DNA of 11,263 bases from Chloroflexota bacterium (GTDB lineage Bacteria > Chloroflexota > Dehalococcoidia > UBA2979), in assembly GCA_009843585.1 (NCBI GenBank), contig VYDC01000231.1, positions 1 through 11,263 on the forward strand. Reading direction: 5' to 3'. Shown one piece after another: positions 1 to 10,215 of the stretch (position 1 is the stretch's first letter; each line of letters begins with the position of its first letter). A program made the translations under genes and the position numbers. The notes below the pieces were generated by a model. It did not search any database and had not been told where the DNA came from. It saw nothing but the letters and a program-made list of their open reading frames with translations.

Positions 1-2
1 CC

Positions 3-1034
3 GCGGGGGATGCCCCCGCCGCGGAGGCGGCGGCCCCGCGCCCGGCGGCTCCCCTGCCCTGGTCCCAGCGCCACCTGCTCGACCTCGACATCGTCTCGCC
101 CGCCGAGATCGGGTCCGTCCTGACGCTCAGCGAGCGGATGCTGGAGGTGCTGGAGCGCCGCATCGCCCGCGTCCCCACGCTCCGCGGCTACACCGTCTTC
201 ACGCTCTTCTACGAGCCCTCCACCCGCACCCGCGCCTCCTTCGAGCTCGCCGGCAAGGTGCTCGGCGCCGACGTGGTCAACGTGAGCCCCCAGAGCGCCT
301 CGGTGCAGAAGGGCGAGTCGCTCGTCGACACCGTCCGCACGCTCTCGGCGATGGAGGCCAACGCGATCGTCATGCGGCACGCGAGCGCCGGCGCGCCCTA
401 CCTGGCCGCGCGGCACTCCGACGCCTCGATCGTGAACGCCGGCGACGGGGCGCACGCGCACCCGACGCAGGCGCTGCTCGACCTCTTCACGATCCGCCGC
501 CAGCTCGGCGGTCTCTCGGGCCGGCGCGTCGTGATGATCGGCGACATCGCCCACTCGCGGGTGGCGCGCTCCGACATCTGGGGGCTCGCGGCGATGGGCG
601 CGGAGGTCGTGATCTGCGGCCCGCCGACGCTGCTCCCGCGCGGGCTGCGGCCCGGCGAGCGTCCGGAGAGCGCCCGAGAGGCGCTGCCGCCGGTGCGCGT
701 GGAGACCGACGTCCGGCGCGCGATCGAGGGCGCCGACGTCGTGATGGCGCTCAGGCTGCAGGCGGAGCGGCAGCAGGGGGGGCTGCTCCCCTCGCTGCGC
801 GAGTACGCGCGGCTCTACCAGGTCACGGCGGAGCGCTTCGCGCTGGCGCGCCCCGGGGCGCTCCTGATGCACCCCGGCCCGAAGAACGAGGGCGTCGAGA
901 TCGCCTCCGACATCGCCACGGGCGATCACTCCATCATCGAGCGCCAGGTCACCAACGGCGTCGCCGTGCGCATGGCGCTGCTCTACCTGCTCTCCGGCCG
1001 CGGCGGCCTCGACGAGGGGGAGGCCGCCGCGTGA
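3..1034 (+). CDS. pyrB: Aspartate carbamoyltransferase catalytic chain, 5'-partial
   Basis: This enzyme condenses carbamoyl phosphate with L-aspartate to N-carbamoyl-aspartate, the committed step of pyrimidine synthesis, in the cytoplasm. Seen: the carbamoyl-phosphate loop STRTR at 219-233, QKGES with its lysine near 306-320, HPTQ at 459-470, and a HPGP motif near 873-884. The first ATG (138) lies inside the conserved N-terminal domain. The frame upstream of it reads RHLLDLD from 69, a typical start of the fold, so the gene is longer than an ATG-138 model. No ATG, GTG or TTG occurs in frame from 3 to 137 and no stop either, so the start is probably left of the window, with an Ala/Pro-rich leader at 3-65; a CTG at 54 is a less likely start. 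The usual HPGPxNRG reads HPGPKNEG here. Its stop overlaps the pyrC start. Any pyrR gene or leader attenuator would lie outside the window. Confidence 0.95.
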   Translation, partial: AGDAPAAEAAAPRPAAPLPWSQRHLLDLDIVSPAEIGSVLTLSERMLEVLERRIARVPTLRGYTVFTLFYEPSTRTRASFELAGKVLGADVVNVSPQSASVQKGESLVDTVRTLSAMEANAIVMRHASAGAPYLAARHSDASIVNAGDGAHAHPTQALLDLFTIRRQLGGLSGRRVVMIGDIAHSRVARSDIWGLAAMGAEVVICGPPTLLPRGLRPGERPESAREALPPVRVETDVRRAIEGADVVMALRLQAERQQGGLLPSLREYARLYQVTAERFALARPGALLMHPGPKNEGVEIASDIATGDHSIIERQVTNGVAVRMALLYLLSGRGGLDEGEAAA

Positions 1035-2380
1035 CGACCCTCGCCATCCACAACGGCCGCGTCATAGACCCGGCGCTCGGCCAGGACGGGATCGCCGACG
1101 TCGTGATCGTCGACGGGCGCGTGGCGAGGGTCGGGCCCGGCGAGGGGGAGATGGTCGTCGAGGCGGAGCGCATCGACGCCACCGGCCTCGTCGTCGCCCC
1201 CGGCTTCGTCGACCTGCACTGCCACCTCCGGCAGCCCGGCTTCGAGTGGAAGGAGACGATCGCCTCCGGAACGCGCGCCGCCGCGCGCGGAGGGTTCACG
1301 ACGCTCTGCGCCATGCCGAACACCGAGCCCCCTCTCGACTCGCGCGCCGCCGTGGAGTCGGTCCTCAAGGAGGTCGACTCCTCGGCCCTCGTCCGCGTGC
1401 TCCCGCTGGGCTGCATCACGCGCGGGCGCGCCGGGCGCGAGCTGGCGCCGGCCGGCGAGCTCGTCGCGAGCGGCGTCGTCGCGCTCTCCGACGACGGCGA
1501 CGCCGTCTCCGACGCCCATGTGATGCGGCAGGCGCTCTCCTACTCGACGGCCTTCGGGCTCCCGATCTCGCAGCACTGCGAGGACCCGGAGCTCGTGCGC
1601 GACGGGCAGATGCACGAGGGCTGGGTCGCCTCGCTGCTCGGGCTCCGGGGCCGCCCGGCGAGCGCCGAGGAGACCCTCGTCGCGCGCGACATCGCCCTCG
1701 CCGAGCAGAGCGGCGCCCACCTGCACGTGGCCCACATCTCGACGGCCGGCGCGGTCGCGCTGGTGCGGGCCGCGCGGGCGCGCGGTGCGCACGTCACCGC
1801 CGAGGTGACGCCCCACCACCTGACGCTCACGCACGAGGCCGTCGCCTTCCGGCCGGGCGAGGGGTACCGGGAGCTCCACTACGACACCGACGCCAAGGTG
1901 AACCCCCCGCTGCGCGAGGAGGTGGACGTCGCCGCCTGCGTCGAGGCCCTGCGGGAGGGGGTCATCGACGCCGTCGCCACCGATCACGCGCCGCACGCCG
2001 GGAACGACAAGGAGATCGAGTTCGACCTCGCCGCCCCGGGGATCAGCGGGCTTGAGACCGCCTTCGGTCTCCTGATGTCGCTCGTCCACGAGGGATCGCT
2101 CAGTCTCCCCGATCTCCTGGAGCGCCTGACCGCCGGACCCGTCCGGGCCTGGCGGCTCGACGAGCGCTCGGGGCTCGGGGGGCTCGGGACGCTCGCGCCG
2201 GGAGCCGTCGGGGATGCCGTGGTGCTCGACCCGGAGGAGTCCTGGCCGGTCGAGCCCGAGCGGTTCGCCTCGCTCGGGCGCAACACCCCGCTCGCCGGGC
2301 GCACCCTGCGCGGCCGCGTCGTCGCGACCGTGGCCGACGGGCGCGTCGTCCACCGGCTCGAGACGGTGGGCGCGCTGTGA
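1031..2380 (+). CDS. pyrC: Dihydroorotase, type I
   Basis: This zinc amidohydrolase cyclises N-carbamoyl-L-aspartate to L-dihydroorotate, the third step of UMP synthesis. The protein has 449 residues, a normal length for the long class I dihydroorotases. Visible metal ligands and motifs: HxH as DLHCHLRQPG at residues 61-70, an aspartate in SDDGD near 153-157 (type I enzymes use Asp in place of the carbamylated Lys), H182 in QHCED, H235 in HVAHIS, and D318 in ATDHAPH. The MPNTEPP substrate-loop motif is at 95-101. The start is GTG at 1031, overlapping the pyrB stop as GTGA, and a strong GGGGGAGG ribosome site at 1016-1023 lies 7 bases upstream. Its own stop overlaps carA in the same way, so translation is probably coupled along the operon. 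All expected catalytic residues are present, so it should be active rather than a PyrC-like pseudo-dihydroorotase. Confidence 0.97.
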   Translation: MTTLAIHNGRVIDPALGQDGIADVVIVDGRVARVGPGEGEMVVEAERIDATGLVVAPGFVDLHCHLRQPGFEWKETIASGTRAAARGGFTTLCAMPNTEPPLDSRAAVESVLKEVDSSALVRVLPLGCITRGRAGRELAPAGELVASGVVALSDDGDAVSDAHVMRQALSYSTAFGLPISQHCEDPELVRDGQMHEGWVASLLGLRGRPASAEETLVARDIALAEQSGAHLHVAHISTAGAVALVRAARARGAHVTAEVTPHHLTLTHEAVAFRPGEGYRELHYDTDAKVNPPLREEVDVAACVEALREGVIDAVATDHAPHAGNDKEIEFDLAAPGISGLETAFGLLMSLVHEGSLSLPDLLERLTAGPVRAWRLDERSGLGGLGTLAPGAVGDAVVLDPEESWPVEPERFASLGRNTPLAGRTLRGRVVATVADGRVVHRLETVGAL

Positions 2381-3534
2381 CGGCCGGAGCCGTGCCCGGC
2401 GCGCCGCGCGGGGCGGCGCGGCTCGTGCTCGCCGACGGGCGCGTCTTCGATGGCGAGGCGATCGGCGCTCCCGGGCGCGCGACGGGGGAGGTCGTCTTCA
2501 CGACCTCGATGACGGGCTACCAGGAGGCGCTCACCGATCCCTCGTACGGCGGGCAGGTGCTCGTCATGACCTACCCGCTGCAGGGGAACTACGGCGTCAA
2601 CGCGGTCGACTCCGAGAGCGGCCGCATCCAGGTGCGCGGCTTCGTCGTCCGGGAGCTCACCGACCTCCCCTCGCACTGGCGCTCGCGCGGCACGCTCGAC
2701 GGCTACCTCGCCCGCCACGGCGTCCCCGGCATCGCGGGCATCGACACCCGCGCCCTCACCCGCCACCTCCGCACGCGCGGCGTGCTGATGGGGACGGTGA
2801 CGAGCGACGAGAGCGCGGAGGAGGCGCTCGCCAGGCTCCGCCGCACGCCCGACTACGCCTCGGGCGACTACGTCGCCGAGGTCTCGACCCGCGAGGCCTA
2901 CGCCTTCGGCTCAGGGCGGGATCCCGCCGAGGGGGCGCCGCACGTCGCGGTGGTCGACCTGGGCGTGAAGCGCAACATCATGCGCATCCTGTCGGGGCGC
3001 GGCTGCCGCGTCACGGCCGTCCCGCACACGGCATCCGCCTCCGAGATCCGGCGTCTCGACCCCGACGGGATCGTGCTCTCGCCGGGCCCGGGCGACCCGA
3101 TGCTGCTCGACGGGGTCGTCGGAACCGCGCGCGAGCTGGTCGGCGCCTACCCGATGCTCGGGATCTGCCTGGGGCACCAGGTGCTGGGGCGCGTCTTCGG
3201 GGCGCGGACCTACAAGCTCCCGTTCGGTCACCGCGGGGCGAACCACCCGGTGCGCGATCTGCGCACCGGGCGCGTCTGGATCACCTCGCAGAACCACGGG
3301 TTCGCCGTCGACGGCTCGGAGCTCGCTCAGGAGATGCGCGTCGAGCAGCAGCACCTCAACGACGACACGGTCGAGGGCCTCGTGCACGAGGAGCTCCCCA
3401 TCTTTACGATCCAGTACCACTCGGAGGCATCGCCGGGGCCGCGGGACACGGAGTTCTTCTTCGATCGCTTCCTCTCAGCCGTCGCGGGCGGGGAGGCTCT
3501 GGCGGCGGCGCGGGAGCGCGTGGGGGGAGTGTGA
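2377..3534 (+). CDS. carA: Carbamoyl-phosphate synthase small subunit (glutaminase)
   Basis: CarA hydrolyses glutamine and channels ammonia to CarB for carbamoyl phosphate, which feeds both pyrimidines and arginine. It has 385 residues, a normal length. The N-terminal CPSase_sm domain covers roughly 13-150 (TTSMTGYQE at 42-50, ITDPSY-like ALTDPSY at 51-57). The class I glutamine amidotransferase domain covers about 188-370, with nucleophile C264 in GICLGHQ, the TSQNHG motif at 303-308, and catalytic H348 and E350 in QYHSEASPGP. The residue between them is Ser where Pro is more common; the triad itself is intact. The start is GTG at 2377, in a GTGA overlap with the pyrC stop. Its partner carB is not next: two unrelated genes of together about 1.27 kb come between. 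The stop TGA at 3532-3534 shares one base with the ATG of the next gene. Confidence 0.97.
   Translation: MTAGAVPGAPRGAARLVLADGRVFDGEAIGAPGRATGEVVFTTSMTGYQEALTDPSYGGQVLVMTYPLQGNYGVNAVDSESGRIQVRGFVVRELTDLPSHWRSRGTLDGYLARHGVPGIAGIDTRALTRHLRTRGVLMGTVTSDESAEEALARLRRTPDYASGDYVAEVSTREAYAFGSGRDPAEGAPHVAVVDLGVKRNIMRILSGRGCRVTAVPHTASASEIRRLDPDGIVLSPGPGDPMLLDGVVGTARELVGAYPMLGICLGHQVLGRVFGARTYKLPFGHRGANHPVRDLRTGRVWITSQNHGFAVDGSELAQEMRVEQQHLNDDTVEGLVHEELPIFTIQYHSEASPGPRDTEFFFDRFLSAVAGGEALAAARERVGGV
3522..3529 (+). promoter_or_regulatory. Ribosome binding site deciding the acetyltransferase start
   Basis: A purine run GGGGGGAG sits just before the carA stop. Two in-frame starts follow directly, GTG at 3531 and ATG at 3534. 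The run is only 1 base from GTG but 4 to 7 bases from ATG, depending on pairing, so ATG at 3534 is preferred. GTG would give the GTGA overlap used elsewhere in this operon, so some doubt remains. Confidence 0.5.
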
Positions 3535-3995
3535 TGGCGACCGTCAGGCGGGCGGAGGCCCGGGACGCCGGGGCGATCTCCGCGATCATCGGGGAGATCC
3601 TCCAGGAGGGGCTCGCGATCTCGTTCGAGCGCGCGCTCGATCCGCAGGAGGTGACGACGCTGATGGAGCGGCAGGGCAGCGCCGGCGCGACCTTCATCGC
3701 GGAGGAGGACGGGGAGGCGGTCGCCTTCGGCTCGGTCGATCCCTCGTCCTCCGACCCGGGCGAGTGCACGTTCGGCTCCTGGGTGCGCAGCGCGCACCGC
3801 CGGCGCGGCATCGGCACGGCCCTGGCCGAGGTCGCGCTCGCCTTCGCGCGCGAGCAGCGATACCGGCGCATCCGCGGCCGCCTCCCGGCCCAGAACGAGC
3901 CGGCGCTCTCCTACCTCTCGGCGATCGGCGCCCTCGTCCCCCTCACCCACCCGGGAGCGACCTTCGAGCTCCCCCTCTACCCGGAGCCGTCGTGA
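3534..3995 (+). CDS. GNAT-family N-acetyltransferase
   Basis: This is a cytoplasmic acetyl-CoA-dependent acetyltransferase of 153 residues, close to the minimal GNAT length. Its substrate is unknown. Seen: the N-terminal strand and helix with VRRAEARDAGAI at 4-15, a central beta strand ending at FGSWV (80-84), and the acetyl-CoA pyrophosphate loop with the R/QxxGxG pattern as RRRGIG at 89-94. NEPALSYLSAIGA at 121-133 is the usual helix before the last strands (compare AxxLYxxxGF in the family). The overall look is near the phosphinothricin-acetyltransferase-like branch, but that does not define a substrate. It starts one base into the carA stop and its stop overlaps the next gene as GTGA, so it is translated as part of the pyr operon. 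A metabolic tie to pyrimidines, or protein acetylation, can only be guessed. Confidence 0.88.
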   Translation: MATVRRAEARDAGAISAIIGEILQEGLAISFERALDPQEVTTLMERQGSAGATFIAEEDGEAVAFGSVDPSSSDPGECTFGSWVRSAHRRRGIGTALAEVALAFAREQRYRRIRGRLPAQNEPALSYLSAIGALVPLTHPGATFELPLYPEPS

Positions 3996-4803
3996 GCGAC
4001 GCCTACCCGCCGCCGCATCTCCCCGGCGAGGAGGAGGAGGCCGGCTGGGCCGCCGCCGGCGGCGAGCCCGACAGCGCCGCCGAGTACCGGGCGCGCCGCG
4101 AGGCCGACTGGGAGCGCCTCGTGGGGGGCCGAGGCCCGCTCCCCGACTTCTGGGAGCGCTACGCCGAGCGCTCGCACGGCTGGCGGCAGTGGATCGCCTT
4201 CCTGCAGCCGATCGGGCGCGATCACCCCGACTCGCTCGCCGCGCTGGAGCCGCTCTACGAGAGCCTGCGCGCGGCGGACGGCGTGGAGATCCTCCCCGTC
4301 GAGTACCTCCACACGACGGCGATCCAGATCGGGTGGATGATGGCCACCGACGTCATGTGGTCGCAGGTGGAGTCGTTCTACGTGAACGCGGCGCCCCGCA
4401 TCCACCGCGTCGAACCGTTCACGCTCCGTCTCGGCGGCATCTCGGCGACCGAGGAGACCCTCTACCTCGGCGTCGACGACGGCCACGCGCTGCGGGAGGT
4501 CCGCCGGCAGGTCGGGCTCGGCGTGCCGAAGGTGTCGCAGGTGCTGCGCGGCGTGGACCCGCAGATGACGCCCCGGGGCGATCGCTTCATGCCGGTCGTG
4601 CACCTGGCGCACTTCGCGGGCGCCGATCGCTCGGCCGTCGCGCGCGCCGTCGAGGGGTACCGGGACATCGAGATCGGCGAGGTCGAGGTCACGCACATCA
4701 AGATGGCGCGGATGTCCCCCGACCCGGACATCCGCACGCCGGAGCCCGACGTGCTCGCCGAGATCGGCCTGCTCGGGGCCGGCTACCGGACGGGATACCA
4801 CAA

Positions 4804-4807
<4 letters not shown>
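3992..4807 (+). CDS. Divergent 2H-phosphoesterase (2'-5' RNA ligase-like) protein
   Basis: No exact family is recognised for this 271-residue protein. From about residue 65 to 242 it resembles the 2H phosphoesterase / LigT fold: WIAFLQP (67-73) as first strand, HTTAIQIGW (107-115) matching the first HxT motif, FTLRLGGIS (143-151) and LYLGVDDG (157-164) as the central strands, FMPVVHLAHF (199-208) where a second FxPHVTLARF-like motif is expected, and VEVTHIKMARM (231-241) as a final strand. The second HxT is not conserved: Val replaces His and His replaces Thr. Active members hydrolyse 2'-5' or cyclic phosphodiester bonds in RNA or nucleotides; this one may have altered or no catalysis. The first 60 residues are acidic and probably disordered. 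The GTG start at 3992 overlaps the acetyltransferase stop and has GGAG at 3983-3986, 5 bases upstream. The coding call is firm and the fold is moderately supported. Confidence 0.8.
4788..4795 (+). promoter_or_regulatory. Candidate ribosome binding site for the CTG start of carB
   Basis: GGACGGGA lies inside the end of the upstream gene, 8 bases before CTG at 4804. It is purine-rich but not a perfect anti-16S match. Together with the CTGA overlap (4804-4807) it supports CTG as the carB start, since no ATG, GTG or TTG is available in frame nearby. Coupled re-initiation from the upstream gene may make a strong site unnecessary. Confidence 0.4.
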
Positions 4808-8192
<3,385 letters not shown>

Positions 8193-8196
<4 letters not shown>

Positions 8197-8894
8197 GCTC
8201 GGGCCCGCCCGACGCCGTGCCGCGCCCGCCCGCGGCCGTGCTCTTCGATCTCGACGGGACGCTCCTCGACTCGCTCGGCGGGACGGCGGACGCCCTCGTG
8301 GAGACGCTCGCCGCGCACGGCCACGACGTTTCGCGCCGCGCCGTCCTCGAGGCGCTCGGCCACTCCCTCCCCGAGGTGATCGCGACGCTCTGCGGGCTCT
8401 CGCCTCAGGAGGCGGCGACCCTCGCCGACGACTACCGCGCCCTCTACTACGGCCGCTACTACGACCGGGTGGAGCCGCTCCCCGGCGCCGAGCCGCTCCT
8501 CGCCGCGCTCGGCGCCGCCGGCGTCCCGCTGGCGCTCGTGACGAGCAGGCGCGAGCGATACGCACGCCTCGTCCTCGCCCACCACCGCTGGGTCGCGCGC
8601 TTCGCGGTCGTGGTCGGGCAGGACACGGCCGCCGCACCGAAGCCCGACCCGGCGCCCGTTGCCTGCGCCCTCTCCGGGCTCGGCGTCGAGGCGGAGTCGG
8701 CGGCGCTCGTCGGAGACACCTGCGAGGACATGGCGGCGGCCGCGGCCGCCGGCGTGGGGACGATCGTCGGTCTCACGCACATCCGCCGCGAGGGCGAGCT
8801 GCGCGCCGCCGGCGCGACGCATACCGCCCCGGGCCTCCCCGCCGTCGGCGCGCTCCTCCGCGTCCCGCCCGCGGCGCCGCGGGGCGCGGCATGA
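8193..8894 (+). CDS. HAD-superfamily phosphatase (phosphoglycolate phosphatase/nucleotidase-like)
   Basis: This cytoplasmic Mg-dependent phosphatase has 233 residues. All four HAD motifs are present: I DLDGT at 19-23 (nucleophile D19, acid D21), II VTS at 116-118, III K150 in PKPDP, and IV GDTCED at 174-179 (D175, D179). The segment between motifs I and II is a helical C1 cap as in the Gph/PpaX branch. The substrate cannot be read from sequence. Its position between carB and pyrK makes a pyrimidine nucleotide or phosphorylated intermediate plausible; UMP phosphatases are known to relieve pyrimidine overflow in E. coli (UmpH). That is inference, and phosphoglycolate remains possible. The start GTG at 8193 overlaps the carB stop as GTGA. 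The same frame stays open far upstream through carB, but this is GC bias and not a fusion. Its stop overlaps the pyrK ATG. Confidence 0.9.
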
Positions 8895-9667
8895 GGAGCC
8901 TCGCCGTCGAGGTCACCGAGTGCGCGCGCCTCTACGGCGGCACGCACGTCCTCTGGTGCCGGGAGCCGGACGCGCTGCGCCCGGCGCGCCCCGGATCCTT
9001 CGTGATGGCCTACGTCGGCGAGGGCTACGACCCGCTGCTCGGCCGCCCGATGTCGATCCACCGCCGCCGCGAGGGGGCCTCGGGGCCGGAGTTCGCTCTC
9101 CTCTTCGAGCGGGTCGGCCGCGGCACGGACTGGCTCGCGGGCCGGGGGCCCGGCGACCTGGTGCGGATGGTCGGCCCGCTGGGCCGCCCCTTCGAGCCCC
9201 GCCCGCAGGTGCAGCGGATGATGCTCGTCGGCGGGGGCATCGGCTGCGCGCCCCTCGTCTGGCTCGCCGATGAGCTCGTGGCGGAGGGGCGCGAGGTGAC
9301 GCTCGTGCTCGGTGGGCGCGGCGAGGCGCAGATCTTCCCGGCGTCGCAGCTCCCCGCGGACGTCGAGGTCGTCGTCACCACCGAGGACGGCTCGCTGGGC
9401 GAGACGGGGCTCGTGACGGCGCCGTTCGAGCGGCTGCTCGGCTGGTGCGATCAGGCGTTCGCCTGCGGCCCGGAGCCGATGTTCGAGGCGCTCCACGGCG
9501 TCCTGCGGCGCAGCACGCTGCGGACGCCGGTGCAGGCGCTGCTCGAGGCGCACATGGCGTGCGGGGTGGGGATCTGCTACAGCTGCGCCGTGTTCCCCCG
9601 CCGCGGCGGCGTCAGGCTGGTGTGCACGGACGGGCCGATGTTCGAGCTCCGGGATCTCTACCAGTGA
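8891..9667 (+). CDS. pyrK: Dihydroorotate dehydrogenase electron-transfer subunit, PyrK type
   Basis: PyrK binds FAD and a [2Fe-2S] cluster and passes electrons from class 1B dihydroorotate dehydrogenase (PyrD) to NAD+. The length of 258 residues is normal. The flavin-binding barrel domain (about 1-100) carries RPMSI at 52-56. The NAD-binding domain carries LVGGGIGCAPL at 112-122. The C-terminal cluster loop has four cysteines, C224, C229, C232 and C245, in the CxxxxCxxC...C arrangement, followed by DGPMF as is typical of the family. The start ATG at 8891 overlaps the phosphatase stop as ATGA. PyrD, the usual next-door partner, does not follow. Related ferredoxin-NADP reductase-like or sulfide dehydrogenase subunits share this architecture, but the pyr operon context favours PyrK. 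It has no membrane segment and should act in the cytoplasm. Confidence 0.92.
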   Translation: MRSLAVEVTECARLYGGTHVLWCREPDALRPARPGSFVMAYVGEGYDPLLGRPMSIHRRREGASGPEFALLFERVGRGTDWLAGRGPGDLVRMVGPLGRPFEPRPQVQRMMLVGGGIGCAPLVWLADELVAEGREVTLVLGGRGEAQIFPASQLPADVEVVVTTEDGSLGETGLVTAPFERLLGWCDQAFACGPEPMFEALHGVLRRSTLRTPVQALLEAHMACGVGICYSCAVFPRRGGVRLVCTDGPMFELRDLYQ

Positions 9668-10029
9668 GGCGCGAGCTCGTCCCGAGCTACGCGATCGTGG
9701 CGGCCGGGCTGCTCTCCGGGCTGCTGGTCGGGGGCGTGCTCACCGACGCCGAGCCCGCCCTGCTCGGCTGGCTCCTGGGGGCCGGCGTGGGGCTGACCGC
9801 CGGCGCCTTCGTGGCAGCCGTTCTCGCCGGCGTCCCGCTCGCGGGGCGCCGGGGCGGGGGTGTCGACCCGCCGGGCGGCGGTCCGTCGTCCGACCCCCTG
9901 GCCCACCTCCGCGCGGGCGCGCGGGCCGCCGGCGATCCCGGCGCCACGGGGCCGGACGAGGCCCCGGAGGAGGAGGCGCAGGCCGGGCTCGCAGGGCTGG
10001 GCCGCGGCGGCAACGGGCGCTCCCTCTAG
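9664..10029 (+). CDS. Small two-helix membrane protein of unknown function
   Basis: This 121-residue protein is not recognised. Two hydrophobic, Gly/Ala/Leu-rich stretches at about 9-26 and 33-57 look like a transmembrane hairpin separated by a short TDAEP turn. Basic residues before the first helix (RRE at 2-4) and after the second (GRR at 61-63) suggest both ends face the cytoplasm. The remaining half is Gly/Pro/Asp/Glu-rich and probably disordered. The GTG start at 9664 overlaps the pyrK stop as GTGA, keeping the spacing rule of the operon, and this is the main reason to accept it as a real gene. It could help bring the dehydrogenase complex to the membrane, but nothing in the sequence shows this. 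It is the last gene of the operon in the window and is followed by hairpins. Confidence 0.72.
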   Translation: MRRELVPSYAIVAAGLLSGLLVGGVLTDAEPALLGWLLGAGVGLTAGAFVAAVLAGVPLAGRRGGGVDPPGGGPSSDPLAHLRAGARAAGDPGATGPDEAPEEEAQAGLAGLGRGGNGRSL

Positions 10030-10142
10030 GCTGCCGTCCAGGAGCGGCGCGTGGGCGTCCGCCCCGCGGCCACGGGCCGGCGCTGTCGGCGTCGTGAGCG
10101 ACCGCTACCTCGTCCGCGACACGGCTCTCGGGAGCTTGCTGA

Positions 10143-10164
10143 GCGGCCGGAGGCGCCCGGCCGC
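10143..10164. terminator. GC hairpin 1, candidate bidirectional terminator
   Basis: GCGGCCGG (10143-10150) pairs perfectly with CCGGCCGC (10157-10164) around a 6-base loop AGGCGC. The symmetric stem works in transcripts from either strand. No U-tract follows, which is common for hairpins in very GC-rich actinobacteria, so termination efficiency is uncertain. Confidence 0.55.
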
Positions 10165-10187
10165 GCCCGGCGCCTGATCGCCGGGCG
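10164..10187. terminator. GC hairpin 2, candidate bidirectional terminator
   Basis: CGCCCGGCG (10164-10172) pairs perfectly with CGCCGGGCG (10179-10187), a 9-bp stem with a 6-base loop CCTGAT. It shares one base with hairpin 1, so the two stems could stack end to end if the shared pair is given up by one of them. No U-tract is present. It sits 29 bases past the stop codon of the - strand gene as read in that gene's direction. Confidence 0.55.
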
Positions 10188-10215
10188 GACGGACGGCTCC
10201 GGGCAACGGGGCGTC

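Larger units (their letters stand above)
10030..10215. other. Convergent intergenic gap
   Basis: These 186 bases separate the ends of two convergent genes. They contain the two hairpins listed separately and no convincing gene. A 27-codon frame from GTG at 10094 to 10177 runs into the hairpins and has no ribosome site or recognisable product. No promoter-like AT-rich stretch is visible. Confidence 0.7.

Noticed and set aside
138..138. ATG as the start of pyrB
   Set aside because: It would cut off the conserved RHLLDLD segment, which is encoded in the same frame upstream at 69-89.
983..2353. Long antisense open frame opposite pyrC
   Set aside because: It mirrors the pyrC codons, has no recognisable motif, and lies opposite a clearly functional enzyme gene.
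2214..3533. Open frame overlapping carA in a shifted frame that leads into the acetyltransferase
   Set aside because: Only the part from 3534 has protein-like sequence and a GNAT motif; the earlier part is Arg/Ala-rich shadow of carA.
10053..10064. GGGC/GCCC inverted repeat early in the gap
   Set aside because: Only four pairs with a four-base loop; expected by chance at this GC content.
10094..10177. 27-codon frame starting with GTG in the convergent gap
   Set aside because: It ends inside the two hairpins, has no ribosome site and no similarity I can see; it is too short to support.
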